Shown: positions 1-11,509 of the stretch, in pieces
Position numbering within the stretch: position 1 is the stretch's first letter
Layout of the letters: every line of letters begins with the position of its first letter
Origin: Cordylochernes scorpioides
Lineage: Eukaryota > Arthropoda > Arachnida > Pseudoscorpiones > Chernetidae
Assembly (NCBI GenBank): GCA_030710605.1
Contig: CP092880.1
Location: 7,713,356-7,777,355, forward strand
DNA: 64,000 nucleotides
Reading direction: 5' to 3'
The notes under the pieces: model-generated
What the model was told of the DNA's origin: nothing
Database searches by the model: none
Seen by the model: the letters and a program-made list of their open reading frames with translations, nothing else
Translations under genes and position numbers: made by a program

Positions 1-514
1 AAATTTGAATCTATCGATAAAGTGATAATTTTTTCCCGGTCCCTGTGTGCCGTGTCATTCTGAATTTTGTCTTTCCTAATTTTCTACATTACAAAATCAT
101 CGTTTTATCTAGTGAACATTTTTTCCCGGTCCCTTGAAAAATGCTCGATAAGGTTGAATAAATTCATGGTCGTTTATGGAAGATGGACGAAGTTCTCGGA
201 GGTCATTTTGGGCAAGCTCCCGCGAGGCTTTTTTTCTTGTCTACTTGGCACAGCTGTGTCACCAACTCTGCCCTGATTGGTCGGTGGGTACTTGGACTGT
301 CCTTGAACTTGTCCTTGGACTGCCGCCGGCCGGATGAATCCATTATCGTCGCAAGGTGGCGCTGCTTGCGAGTTAAAGCTACAAATCTGCAAATAACTCT
401 AAGGATATTAAAGATATTCAAGAAATTATTTTTCGTAAACCTTTCCGGGGATACACCTAATAATATCCCAAAATTTCACGGCGATTGGATGTATGGTTTT
501 TGAATCCATAGAGT
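1..514. other. Upstream flank of the LINE, with a short direct repeat
   Basis: No convincing gene. A motif ending in ttttttcccggtccc occurs twice, near 28-44 and 118-134, about 90 bases apart, each preceded by agtga. The stretch from about 230 to 400 is more GC-rich than the surrounding sequence. It could be unique flank or the remains of an older repeat; reading frames here are short and show no domain. Confidence 0.4.
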
Positions 515-528
515 ACACACACACACAC
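515..528. repeat. (AC)7 microsatellite at the LINE 5' junction
   Basis: Seven AC dinucleotides directly precede the GC-rich 5' leader of the LINE. The element's 3' end also runs into an AC array, so this may be target sequence or target-site duplication. Confidence 0.8.
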
Positions 529-587
529 CTATCGAGCGGCCACGCAATTTTTAGCTCCGCCGTTTTTCACCTTTGGCAGGTGTAAAA

Positions 588-2245
588 ATGCCGAAAGGTG
601 TGTCAAATGTGATATTGGCTGAAAGCCCTGAACGAGCTGCTCGTGAGCCTGAAAGGCTCAGCTCGAAATCTCAAACCAGTGCTGAGATATCAGCGAAAAT
701 TGCTTTTCAGAAGAATTCTTCTGAAGAAAATCAAGAAAAAACAAAGTATGCAAATCCGCCGGCAGGCGACGTGCATGTAAATCCGGCCGCCGCGCGTGAC
801 GTCACCGCGCCGCCGACTGCTGCTTCTTCCAGCGCTACAACAGCCAGCCTGGCCTCGCTCAACTGGGCCGACAGCGAGATGGCGGAGGTGGACGCCAAAG
901 AAGGCTACACCGTCGTGAAGACCAAGAAAAGGCGCCTCTCTTCAACACCTGAGCACGCCGCAAAGCAGGCAAGCAGGCCTGCTGAGAAACGCGGCCCCCA
1001 GCAGCAGAAGCGGACAACAGGGCCGAGGTCAATGCCGCCCCAGGAAATCAAGGCGACGCGCGCCAACATCGCCGACGCCACGGCGAGGCAGACCACTACC
1101 AACCACGAGAACTACGTCTTCGTGGAGCTGTGCCCAGACATCCCGGACTACTCCTACCTCCGGGCAATTGGCAACCTGCTCGGAGGGCCAGGGAAAATAA
1201 GCCAGTTCAACAGGATGAACGGCCACTATGTCGTGGGCCTCGCGAGCAAAGACCATGCGAGCCATCTGGTGGAGGTGGGCCTGGACATCGAGGGCACCCA
1301 CCTGAAGGTCTTCCCCTTCCGAAAAAGGGCAGAACGCATTACCATCGCAAATCTGCCCGGCTTCGTCGAGGACAGCGCCATCGTGGAGCCCCTGCGCAAC
1401 TTCGGCATCGTGACTTCCATCGCCCCCATCATGATCAAGATGGGGGAATACACCTTCAACGACGGCCGCCGGGAGGCGTTCATCCTGCTCCGCGAGGGCG
1501 TGAGGCTGGAGTCGCTGCCCACTCGTCTGACCATCAAGTCCAAGGGAGACACCCTGTCAGCCTTCCTCTCCTTTGGCATCAAGTGTTCCAAGTGCGGCAA
1601 GCAGGGCCACCGCAGAGCCAACTGCCCAGCGCTCGCCAGGCAAGGGAACGGCAGCCCCAGACAAGCAGCGTCTCCCACCGACGCAAGAACTCCCCCCCTC
1701 CTCCTCCTCCTCAGCAGCCAAGGAAGCCGGCACCGGCGCCCGCAACACCGGCGTCCCCTGTCCAACCGGCGAAGACATCAACAGAGGCTCCAGCGATCCC
1801 CTCGGCGCCCCATCCTGCCGAACCGAAGGATCTTGCCCAGCCCGCCCCTGTTGCCCTCCCTGCTCCTTTGGCTGCCCCGCGGCCCCTCGAGCCCGCGATC
1901 CTCCCGCTCGACATCGAGATGTCGGAGGAGGAGCGGACCTCAACTCCCTCCACGCCTTCCAAGGGAATACCCGCAATCGTCCAGCTGCGAGAGCATCTCG
2001 AGAAGCTCCCCTCCATTGCCATCGACCACTCCGGGCTGCTCGGCCTAGACTGGGAGGACGCACAGAAGCTCCTCGCCTCTCCCACCAACATGAAGAAGCG
2101 AGTACCCTCGCTGCTGGAAACACAGGTCACCGCCTTCACTGAGCTGGCCAAAATCATCATGGACTCATGCCCTAACTCGAGCACCTTTGTCTACAAGACC
2201 CTCCAGAAGACCAGGACGGTGCTGCTTGTTGGACGGCCCAAATGA
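588..2245 (+). pseudogene. LINE ORF1 (gag-like RNA-binding protein), one frameshift
   Basis: The first ATG is at 588; the open frame extends a little further upstream only through a TTG. The N-terminal third is low complexity and Ser/Ala/Lys-rich. A conserved central region (roughly 1100-1580) is followed by a single zinc knuckle of the form C-x2-C-x4-H-x4-C near 1585-1625. After the knuckle the original frame turns into low-complexity Leu/Ser/Arg. The frame shifted by one continues as a Pro/Ala-rich linker and then a more ordered C-terminus with many Leu/Glu, ending at TGA 2243-2245. The switch falls near a C7 run at about 1690, which suggests a one-base indel. The role in the family is binding element RNA to form the RNP needed for retrotransposition. 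It overlaps the ORF2 start by ATGA, consistent with stop-restart translation. Confidence 0.8.
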
Positions 2246-5200
2246 GCTACCGCGTCGCCACCATCAACGCGCGAGGGCTCGCCACTCGGGGGAGGAGCCT
2301 TGCCCTTTGTCATCTCCTCAGACAACATCACATGGACATCGCGTTTGTCCAGGAGACAAACGCATTTCATCTGGGCAGCGGCCAAGACCTCTGCCTCGGC
2401 TACAACGCTGTTGTATTGGCCCATCCCGTAGCCATCTCGGGATCCGGACTCGCCTGCGTCTTCGGGCCAGGCGTAGCCGTGATACAACAGCGCGTCCTGT
2501 GGCCGGGCCACATCGCCTTGGCAACCATAGATGTCCACGGCGAGGAGATGACGGCCATCGCCGTTCATCTGGCGCATGAACCCCGGGAGAGAAACCGGCA
2601 ACTGGAGCTCCTGGCGGCGACAGCGGCACAGGAGGAGGAGGGGGCCTGCTGGATCATCGGCGATTTTAACATCAGGGATCGGGGCCCCTCGTCATCATCA
2701 TCGTCGGATGCCCTCGCCGCTCTTCTGGACCTGGCCGCGCTGGTCGACGTGGCCACCCAGTTCGACGCTGCCCACCAGAGTCGCCAGGCACGGCGACCAA
2801 GTCGAATCCAGCCGCCTGGACCGGATCCTTGTCCCTGCTGGAGTCCTGGATCGCGTGTCCATCTACGCGACCAGCCACTACCACCTCTCGGACCACCGCC
2901 TCGTGCTGCTCCAGGTGGGCCCGCCCACCACCGCCGTCTCCTCCCCCACCCAGCCTCGCTTGGCCGCGATGCTCCGCTCGGGCCTTGCTCTCGAACATCT
3001 GGCTGGCTACATCCGGGAGTTGGAGGAAGACACAGCGCACGTTGACGACGACGGGACCTTCTGGGATAGGTGGATCTCCATCAAGGCGGGGCTGCTGGCG
3101 GAGGCCAGATCCCTGCACGACCCACGCCACGCTGCCAGCGACAGCTACGTCTACAGGGCGAGACGTTACATCGCGGCGCAGCTCGAGGCCTCCTCCATCC
3201 GGGCCGACTACCCATCGCTGCCGGACCTGGCACGCGCCATCCGCCTCCGACGCCCGGTCAGCGTCATCAGGGACGAGCAGGATAACATCATCGAGGGCCC
3301 CGAGCTTCGGCGGAGGGCGTTCGCGACCTTCCAGCCCCGCTTCGCCCGTCCCACCAGCGATCCAGCTGCGGGAGCTGCCTTCATCGCCAGCAGCGCGCCC
3401 ACCACCACCCGCGAGCTGAGTGAGGAGGACCCGCTCCACCGGCCGGACATCAGCCCCAGCGAGATCGCCAACGCCATCGAGCACCTCCCTCGCGGCAAGG
3501 CCCCCGGCTGGGACGGCTTGCCGTGCGAACTCCTCGTCGCCTTCAACGAGGACTTCTTCGCGGAAGCTCTGGCCCGGGTGTTCGCGGCTTCACGGCTCCG
3601 CGGTGCCCTGCCTCCGTCGACGCGGCGCAGCTCCATCTGCCTCGTGCCCAAGACCCACGGAGGTCGCGGCCTTGATGGCTACAGGCCTGTCGCGCTGCCC
3701 TCGGCCGACTACAGGGTCCTGGCCGCCATCCTTCACCGGCGCCTCAAGCCCCACCTGCGGACCCTGGTGCCAGAATGCCAGACCTACGCCGTCCCCGGGA
3801 GGTCCCCGTCATGGAACATCGCCATGGTGACGGACGCCATCGAGGAGGCCACCGCCCTGGGCTCGCCGCTGGCCGTCATGGGCGTCGACCTAGAGTCCGC
3901 CTTTGACTCATTGGACCGCGGCTTCCTGGAGTCCCTGCTAACATCCCTCCGCCTCCCGCCGGCCTTCATGGCCTGGATTAACATCCTCTACGCCGGGGCG
4001 GACGCCACCATCCGGGCCGGAGGCTTTCATACAACAGCCTTTCCCCTTCTCAACGGCCTCAGGCAGGGTTGCGCCGTAAGCGCCGCACTCTTCAGCATCG
4101 CCACGGGGCCGCTGCTACGTCGTCTGGAGTTGACCTTCGGCGTGGGCAATGTCATCGCTTACGCCGACGACATCGTCCTCCTATTTCATCGCGACGGAGA
4201 CTTCGAACGGGTGGCGACCGTCTTCGAAGAATACAAGCAGGCCTCCGGAGTTGGCGTGAACCTCCGGAAGAGCGCTGGCCTCTGGTGCGGCGCCTGGCGC
4301 AACCGCGGCGACTCCCCTCTCGGCGCCTCCTGGTCGACCACCTCCATCAGGGTCCTCGGGCTCGACATCGCCCCCAGGAGCACCGTCGCCCACCGGAAGC
4401 AGCATCTCCTGGCCCTCCTGGAGACTGCATGCCGCAAATGGACGCCCTTCACCCGCGGCCTCTCCCTCATCGGGCGAGCAAGAGCGGCGAACACGCTGGT
4501 GAGCTCTGTCATCCAGCACCACCTGCATGGCTACCTACCATCACCCCCGACCATCGCCAAGCTGCAGGCCCGACTGGCGAGATTCGTCTGGGGACAGGAC
4601 CACACGGCGTGGCTTCCCGCCGATGTCATGGCGAGGCCAGTTGCCATCGGAGGCCCCGGCCTCCTCGACCTCGCGACCCAGCTCCAGCTCGCCTGCCTCA
4701 AGGGGGTGCAGGTCGCGCTCCGCGGGGGCAGAAATGCCTTCAGCTGGCTGGTCGGCGGCAACAGCGGGGAAGCCTGGATCCTCCCTCCACCGGACGGCAC
4801 CCGTCTCCAGCCCCGCCGTCTCAGGTTGCTGAAGCTATGGGAGGAGGCCTCCAACATCCTGGGCCTCAACCACCGGACGGTCCCCACGGCTCAGCTGCTG
4901 GACCTCCCCATCATCGGCGGCTGCCGGTTCCTCCGCCCTCCCGACCTCCTGGCCCCCGCCCGCTGGAGCGGAGCCCGAGTCCGGGACCTGATCGAAGAGG
5001 AAAACCTCATCGCCCGCCCTACGCGCTCGGCCCTGGCTGACGCCGCGGCCCTGGGCGCCTTCTGTCGGAGGCTGACCTCCGAGAACGCCGTGGGCTTCGG
5101 GGCGGAGTCCACGCCTTCATCCAGTTCCCTTGCTGCGGCCGTGGTGCTGCGTGGGACGGCTACGCCGTTCCTCAACGGCCTCACGACCCGCTCGGCCCGA

Positions 5201-5701
5201 CGGGCCCTGGATCGTCCGCGCCTCGCCGCCACGCCCATCTCCAGATTCCTGGCGAGATGGACGCCCACCATCAATCCACCATCCAGGATCGACTGGGCCT
5301 CGCTGCGGCGCTGCGCCTACTCGGGCCACGAGGCCGACGCGGCCCTCAAGTTGGCCCTCCACGCCCTGCCCCATCCGGCCCATCCTGCCTCGGTCGGCCC
5401 CTCCTGTCCTGCCTGCGGGTCCATCGACCGCTCCCTCGGCCACCGTTACTGGTGCTGCCGCTCCATCAGGCCTCTCATCAGAGAGGCCTTCAACATCATA
5501 GGGCGGTCCCCTGACCTTCAGGCTTGGATCTTCGGCGGGTCCGGCCTTGAGGACGACGCCCTTTCCATCCTGGCGTCGGCAAAGTTGCGAACTTATCGCT
5601 ACTTTGTCCAGGTTGGGCTCGGAGAAGCGGTGGAGGACCCGCTCATTGCCTGGTCCAGGACCCTCCAATGTCGAGGTTTCCTATCTTCATCCCCCTTGTA
5701 A
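2242..5701 (+). pseudogene. LINE ORF2: endonuclease, reverse transcriptase and CCHC finger, one frameshift
   Basis: ORF2 begins at ATG 2242. The apurinic-endonuclease-like domain opens with a TINARGL motif, then a VQET motif, then a GDFN motif around 2660. Its last part (SRLDRI and a SDHRLVLL motif at about 2815-2915) is in the next frame, so a one-base indel lies between roughly 2765 and 2815. The reverse transcriptase follows in that second frame: a GKAPGWDGLP motif near 3500, a PVALPSADYR motif near 3690, a QTYAVPGR motif near 3780, a VDLESAFDSL motif near 3890, a LRQGCAVS motif near 4065 and the catalytic AYADD near 4160. A CCHC finger (C-x2-C-x8-H-x3-C) is near 5405-5455. The stop is TAA 5699-5701. 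The role is nicking the target and priming cDNA synthesis there. Base composition is strikingly GC-rich compared with the host sequence around it. Confidence 0.88.
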
Positions 5702-5837
5702 AATATGTAATTTATATGTAAATATTTCATTCATTCTTTCTGTAATTTATTTCTTTTTCTTCTATTTCGCTCTCTCGTTGCTAAAATGATGTAAAATTGT
5801 CTAGAAGACAATAAATAATTTTTAATTGTCAAATTGT

Positions 5838-5866
5838 CACACACACACACAGACAGACAGACAGAC
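5838..5866. repeat. (CA)n(GACA)n microsatellite at the LINE 3' junction
   Basis: The 3' end of the LINE (two copies of aattgtc) runs directly into a CA array and then four GACA units. It mirrors the AC array at 515-528. Confidence 0.8.
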
Positions 5867-6080
5867 ATTCATTTTTATATATATATAGATGAGCGTTATC
5901 TTTATTAAGTCTCTTTTATCACAACTGATCATGCATTGTCAAAAGATTCACTGATATCGAGGGAAATTATAACGGATCACCATTTAAAAACTTTGTTCTA
6001 TAGAATTGTTTAGATTGATATCAGATAAATATTTTATTCGAACATTTTATATTATGATTAATACTTTTTACGTTTTACTT

Positions 6081-6398
6081 AGGGGGTTGGTGGACACGTG
6101 TCTAAACCGTTGGTTTTTGACCGCTACGACCCGGAATAGAATCCCGCATTGGGTACTTATTTTCTAAATAAAAAATGCTTTAAAATGGCCCTCGATTTTT
6201 GCAAAAATCCAACCCCACTAGCGAGTGCAAGTGACCAAACGGTGCCATAACACACTTGTAAGTGCATAAGTCGAAATGCACTTTTACATGTGTAGACCTG
6301 TACTGCACTTACATTGAAAACATTCGCCAACTCCTACCCATTGTGATTATCATGACCTGTACAGCGTGTACTAGGATAATAATAATAATAATAATAAA
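6081..6398 (+). mobile_element. tRNA-derived SINE, family A
   Basis: The head carries a box-B-like motif (GGAATAGAATCCCGC) near 6132. The body is AT-rich with tttgcaaaaatccaaccccac. The tail domain ends in gtgtactaggataat followed by an (ATA)n tail. A second full-length copy is at 43948-44255, and the distal half has been tandemly amplified at 37600-38735. Confidence 0.75.
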
Positions 6399-8421
6399 AA
6401 CATTTTACACATTTCAGATTTTAGTATATTTGTGCCAATCTTTCCATTTCGTGCATTTTACGTCAAGTTTAATCAAATATAAGGCATTTATAAAACAATA
6501 AAGCTATATAATAATTTCAACTTTCGACATATTTAATAAGATTTCACTATACTTTTCAGTAACATATTTCTTTGGGAAATTTATAAACCGATTTTGTACA
6601 AACATATAATAAATAATAATTACAAAATGTATATATGTGAGAGAGAGAAATAATTATTTGTATTTTCAATATATATTTTTAAAAATTGTATCAATTGAAA
6701 ACATCTTAAAACAATTTAATTAAACACACCTTTAAAAAGTTGCTTGATTGTAAAAAAAAAAAAAAAAACAACAAAAAACATGATACTTTATAGAATTGAC
6801 TCCGAGACTTTCTCTGAAACACGAAAAGTTGCAATTAATATGTTTGAATGTATGTTAGATGTGGAGAGGAACACATATTTAATTTTAATAGATTCATTAA
6901 CTCGTTTAAAAATGAATGAAATGGCTGTGCATTCTTTGAAAGTTCTTTGCTTTTTCATATTAAAAGACCTCAAGCTCGTCTGTGTTTCATACACAAATAA
7001 TATTTTAAATTTTATTTGAGGTTCTATTTAGGTTTTTATGTGCATATGTATGTGTTTAGCGAGAGTCTCTTCAAAGCTATACAAAAAAATGAAAAAAATT
7101 GTGAAATAAAAATTTGACTATATACTTAAAAGGTTTTGTTTAATATCTCTTAACACACCAAGAACATATTAGGGAAATAATATATCGGATATATTTTGCA
7201 CACACATATATTTTAGAATATAGGATATAATACAAAGGTAAGTAGATGACACATTCTTGTAATTTATATACAATAATATGTTTTAAAAAGCGAAATTAAA
7301 AAATATACATCACAATATATATTCTTAAATTTTGTTCGAACGTTTTGACAGAACACATTTCGTTAAATTTTTAATATGTTTATGCTTAATATATTCAAGA
7401 GATTGTTATATAAATTGTATTTTAAATATATGTATTAACATATATAAATTTTGATACTTAAAATATGATGTGTGGTTTAGCATCCTCTAAATTTAATTAT
7501 ATCAATAATACAAAAGCAGGAGGGTTGGTAAATATTTTCAATTCCAAAGTAATTCAAGGTAGATAATGAGCGAAATATATAATATCAATTAAAAATGTCA
7601 AAATTACTTTTAAAATAATTTACTAATTTATAATGATAAATAAAATCTTTTTTTTTGTCAGGTTTAATGCGTAACACTTAATACATTTAACCTATATAGT
7701 TTTAGGCTTATTATGTCACACAAAAAAAAATTGCATTGTTGAAATATAATTTTCCATGGATAAGTGCATTTTCGTTACAAAAGATGTAAAAACTCGTTAT
7801 TTTTAGAATTGTTTGAAACACATTTAAAAAATATATATATCCGCCCTTTTTATTTTCTTAGACACTGTCACGTTTTTCAAGAATTTTACCTCAGAATTGA
7901 AACAAAAGATGTGAATCTAAAATGTTTTAAATTAATACAGTTTTACAAAAGCAATGATTGAGGTGGTCGCTCATGAGGAAGTTTTACCGTGCCACCTCGA
8001 CCTACACATTCACTAGAAGAAAAAAATGTTTTGCTATTTATTTATATATTTTTACACAAATTTTTGTATGTGGTATATTTTGATGACCTATGAAGGTATA
8101 ATGTCTATGAAAAAGGGAACATCAATAAAAATCAAGACGAACAAAAAATAATGTTTTGATATTAAGAACAAAGGATGGTCTTTAATTTTTAAATAACCTT
8201 TTGTATTTAGATATATAATCTTTTGCATTTAATCATTTCTTACTTTTATAATGTTGTGCTAGTATAAAGAGAGAGAGAGAGAGCCAATAAATATATTTTA
8301 TATCGATATTCTCCAACTCTTCAATCGAAAATTAACAACCTATACATTTAGTATCTTATTGGGAGGATTTTGGTGATCTACATTCTGATAAGAAAGATAG
8401 ATGTCAGTAGGAAACTAACAT
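6399..8421. other. AT-rich intergenic stretch without a recognisable gene
   Basis: About 75-80 percent A+T by eye, with A runs (6750-6770), TA-rich tracts and a GA microsatellite at 8269-8283. The short open frames look like chance. I see no domain, splice-flanked exon or terminal repeat. Confidence 0.6.
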
Positions 8422-8881
8422 TCTATATACAGTTACGAGCGTCATGCGTTCTTCATCTCTGTCACCGTTTGCTTTTTTTTTTGGAATGGCGCTCTCCTAT
8501 TGGTTCGCTACGATGGTGCCGCTACTGCGCGAGACACTTTGCCCCCCCTCCCCTCCCCACTCGCTTTTTGGTTTTTGTAACTATTGTGTTGGAGCGGGTC
8601 GCTCCTTAAATAAATGCATATATTAGTTAATAACTAAATGGAATCCTCTTTTTCTTTTTCCCAGTAAGAGACGCCTACGGAAGCCAACAGTACATAGACA
8701 GATAAAGCACATAGGCTATAGTTATTAACTAATATATGCATTTATTTAAGGCGCCAATTTATAATTGTAACAAATAGTATTTGAATAAAAACATTCAATC
8801 GGGTAAAACACGGGCGTTAATGATCCAACAGGTCTACGTGTCTAAATTAAAACACGGGCGTTGCCCGGGTCATTCGGCTAG
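8422..8881 (+). mobile_element. Non-autonomous Helitron-like element
   Basis: It begins TCTATATACAGTTACGAGCG. It ends with a hairpin (CGGGC-GTT-GCCCG at 8855-8867), a 10-base spacer and CTAG at 8878-8881, the classic Helitron 3' terminus. A second copy with the same two ends lies in reverse at 49169-49590. Both are flanked by T on each side and lack terminal inverted repeats and target duplications. Inside, a 30-base inverted repeat (about 8606-8637 and 8720-8752) brackets an 85-base spacer. A partial duplication of the 3' end lies at about 8812-8825. Confidence 0.75.
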
Positions 8882-8981
8882 TGTTAAATATGAGGTATCA
8901 GCGTGCCATTGGTATTCATAAAGATAGGCACAATTTAACGTTAGTGTATATTCACACAAACACAGAATAGATTAATACAAT

Positions 8982-9345
8982 AGAAGTCGGTGGACGAGTG
9001 GGTAACACCCTCGATTCCCGACAGTCATGAACTGGGATTGAATCCCGTGTTAACATTTTGTTTAATATGTGAATAACCTTCATATATTATTCATTGTTGC
9101 AAATATCATAAACTAGGTTGCTCTTTTTGAGGGGTACCTAATAAAGTGATTTTGGAACAGTCTAATACAAAGGTCAGTGGACGAGTGGGTAACACCCTCG
9201 ATTCCCGACAGCCATGAACCAGGATTGAATCCCGCGTTAACATTTTGTTTAATATGTGAATAACCTTCATATATTATTAATTGTAAATATCATAAACTAG
9301 GTTGCTCTTTTTGAGCGGTACCTAATAAAGTGATTGTGGAACTTG
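8982..9345 (+). mobile_element. Two tandem copies of tRNA-derived SINE, family B
   Basis: Each copy has a tRNA-like head (ggacgagtgggtaacacc, then gattgaatcccg as a box B), an AT-rich body with ttgtttaatatgtgaataac and a tail ending tacctaataaagtgattt. The copies span about 8982-9160 and 9165-9345 and share the preceding aatacaa. A third copy lies at 19052-19225. Confidence 0.75.
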
Positions 9346-9603
9346 GAACAGAATAGCTTCCGTCATTTACTGCGAATGGAAAATTATTGATAGGGTATGG
9401 TTCATCAATGGTGAACTCTTCCAATGGTTTCTCTAGTTTAATCTACAAGACCGCTCCACTAATGTATTATGCTGTTCTGTTTTATATAGTAGGGGATTAA
9501 ACCTGAGTATTGAGGACAGTAGAAATGTAAATGCAATTCGATTTATCGAGCGTTTCTCTTCTACAATCATTTCATAATTAATCGGCTAATCCCCTAATAG
9601 AAT

Positions 9604-9807
9604 GTTCAAAACTATAAGTCTGAGGGATAAGTGTCTTATGCGAAAAAATTTTTATTTCAAGCTTTCGGGCACAACCGCCCTTCGACAGGAAAAATTACTA
9701 TACTCAGTATAGTAATTTTTCCTGTCGAAGGGCGGTTGTGCCCGAAAGCTTGAAATAAAAATTTTTTCGCATAAGACACGTATGCCTCAGACTTATAGTT
9801 TTGAACA
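9604..9807. mobile_element. Palindromic fold-back element with hammerhead-like motif
   Basis: The arms are near perfect inverted repeats of about 95 bases meeting at tactatact-c-agtatagta near 9709. Outer arms (gttcaaaactataagtctg and its complement) are broken by a few mismatches. Each arm contains TCGAAGGGC...GCCCGAAAGCTTG, the same GAAGG-stem-GAAAGCTT pattern found in other fold-back elements and in the Penelope-like tail at 27794. Here the CTGANGA part reads CTGTCGA, so an active ribozyme core is doubtful. Confidence 0.75.
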
Positions 9808-9835
9808 ATCATTTCATAAATTAGCCAGTTAATTA

Positions 9836-10018
9836 CAGTAAAACCTCCCTGTAAAGGACTACACCTAGTTACATAGCTAAAGTGTCGTTTTAGAGAGAGA
9901 TATCCTCTTACTGGAGAGTTGCTAAATAGTAAAAAATGGTAATTTTCCAAATGAAAACTTTCCTTTGTAGAGAGGTGTCCTCTAGAGTGAGTGTCCTCTC
10001 ATGGAGATTGTTCTACTG
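9836..10018. mobile_element. pogo/Tigger-like MITE
   Basis: Ends are CAGTAAAACCTCCCTGTAAA and the inverted ...GGAGATTGTTCTACTG, flanked on both sides by TA (9834-9835 and 10019-10020). No coding capacity. TIR style and TA target fit the pogo/Tigger group of Tc1-mariner elements. Confidence 0.65.
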
Positions 10019-10379
10019 TATATATACTGTATATAAGTCACATATTAGCACGCCATCTGTATTGAATTCTGGAAACTATTTAATGCTATTTTTTTACTTG
10101 GAAAACAAATAAATATTATATTTGCTTTACTGCGATGGAAAAATCCCTATTTGTCTATATTTATACTGTCCTCTCAAAGCTTATGTCTCTGCACTTTTCT
10201 TGATTAACCTTCCCGAGAATTTATGTGAAAATTACCTGTGCTATATAAACAGAACAGCCAAATACAATAGTAGTGTATCTCTAATCAGTGAAAACTTTGT
10301 AATTTCATTATTCTATCGACTTATGTATCTGCGAAACTGTACGGGGAACCAGAGAAATAGAATCATGTGTGATATATAA

Positions 10380-10560
10380 GCATTTAAATATTAATATTAT
10401 AAGAAGCATTGAAGCACGAATGTTTCTTTTTAAATATAAAACAAACTTCTACTATCCTTGCTGCGATTCAGAAAAAATATTGGGAGGGTTTGACTTATCA
10501 GTGGTGAAACCTCCCAGCGTTTTCACCAATTTAATCTGCCAGACAGCTTCTTAGAGCTCT
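10380..10560 (+). repeat. Dispersed repeat R (fragment)
   Basis: This shares gcgaatgtttcttttt, ccttgctgcgat, gggagg...cctccc and tttcaccaatttaatctgcc with copies at 31375-31645 (-), 61085-61345, 61445-61705 and 62370-62620 (-). A 7-bp stem GGGAGGG/CCCTCCC closes a loop of about 20 bases that contains CTGATGAG on one strand in most copies. Confidence 0.6.
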
Positions 10561-11100
10561 AATACTGTGTTACGTGTAAGGCCTCTAAACGGTTTCAACC
10601 TCCGCCTATAGATGGCGCTTTCGCCGGATTCCCTTGCTGGCCGATGTGGGAGTCGCCGACTGCTGTGGTCCCGTTTTCTGGGGAGGTTGGATGTAAATAC
10701 GCTTTTGTGTTGGCCCCAGGATGTAGGATAATGTAAATACACGTTGTCTGTTGTTTTATTTAGATTTAATGTTAGTAAGAGATGACAATAAAAAAAGTGT
10801 GCTTCAAGTCTGTGTGCCGTCTCCTGTCGTTACTATCGCCACTGCCATCGTCACCGGGCTACTGCTGCTGCTACAACTCTTCTGGTAAGTCTCTCGTGTC
10901 CCCCCACCAGTGGTAAGGCCGAGAGATACTGCCAGAGGAAAGGGAGTTTCCACAGGAGAAAGAGGTGGAACTCCGGGCGTCATTGGGTGGCCTGCGGGGA
11001 GAAGCCGCAGGGAAGAGCAACCGGAGCCCGGGTAGGTGAACCACGAAGAGAAGAAGCGTGTGTCGCAAAGAACCAGAGGGGAAACACGCGACAACTGTAT
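10561..11100. other. GC-richer segment of unknown origin (possible LTR fragment)
   Basis: More GC-rich than its flanks and not resembling host exons. It contains gacaataaaaaaagtgtgc near 10783, which could be a polyadenylation region, and a purine-rich stretch at 10925-11070. The flanking sequences on both sides resemble pieces of repeat R, so it may be an insertion into that repeat. No conserved protein domain seen. Confidence 0.3.
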
Positions 11101-11428
11101 TGAACGATTTTGCTTATATACGCTTTTATATTTAAAACGAAACATTCGTGTTTCAATGCTTCCATTTCTTCTATATAGAGGGAACGTTATATCGCCTTAT
11201 AATATTAATATTCTATTTTCAAACTTCACTGTTCATGCTAACTAAATTATTACTCCTGTTCCTAAGTAACTGAACATTAGGCGATGATATCAGGTTAATG
11301 TATTCTTTCAGATGGTGAAAATCTTTCAGATTAGAGATTTTCTCTGAAGATGTTTCATCCCGATCACTATAAGATTAGATGGTGTTTAGAAAAGGTGTAT
11401 GTGGCCTTGAAGAATGCTGGTGTTGCAG

Positions 11429-11509
11429 GTTCTCCACCATGACGGTGTCCTACACTCAGCAAGTGGCCTCTGTCTCGGGCTTCGGCTGTTTTATGAGGAT
11501 CCTCTTCAA
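11429..11509 (+). CDS. Bestrophin coding exon 1
   Basis: The acceptor tgttgcag ends at 11428 and ATG is at 11439-11441 in the context ctccaccATG. It encodes the N-terminal helix region ([11 protein letters not shown]...). The donor GTACGT begins at 11510, leaving phase 2 (AA), which pairs with the A of exon 2 to give Lys. Confidence 0.93.

Larger units (their letters stand above)
529..5837 (+). mobile_element. L1/Tx1-type non-LTR retrotransposon, near full length, decayed
   Basis: The element has a short 5' leader, a gag-like ORF1 with a zinc knuckle, an ORF2 with AP-endonuclease, reverse transcriptase and a C-terminal CCHC finger, and a short AT-rich 3' UTR with AATAAATAATT near 5810. ORF1 stop and ORF2 start overlap as ATGA at 2242-2245. 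ORF1 layout (a domain before one CCHC knuckle) and RT features (a PGR motif, an AYADD box) resemble the Tx1 group of the L1 superfamily; the clade call is from memory of family features, not a search. Each ORF carries one apparent frameshift, so the copy is probably inactive. A 5'-truncated relative lies at 21223-21508. Confidence 0.85.

Noticed and set aside
1130-2245. Separate Pro-rich gene in the second frame of LINE ORF1
   Set aside because: Only the part after about 1690 has sensible composition; it is the C-terminus of ORF1 after a one-base frameshift, ending at the ATGA overlap with ORF2.
8370-8626. Small ORFs at 8370-8626 as genes
   Set aside because: They lie inside the Helitron-like element, whose second copy at 49169-49590 has frameshifting length differences in the C/CT run.
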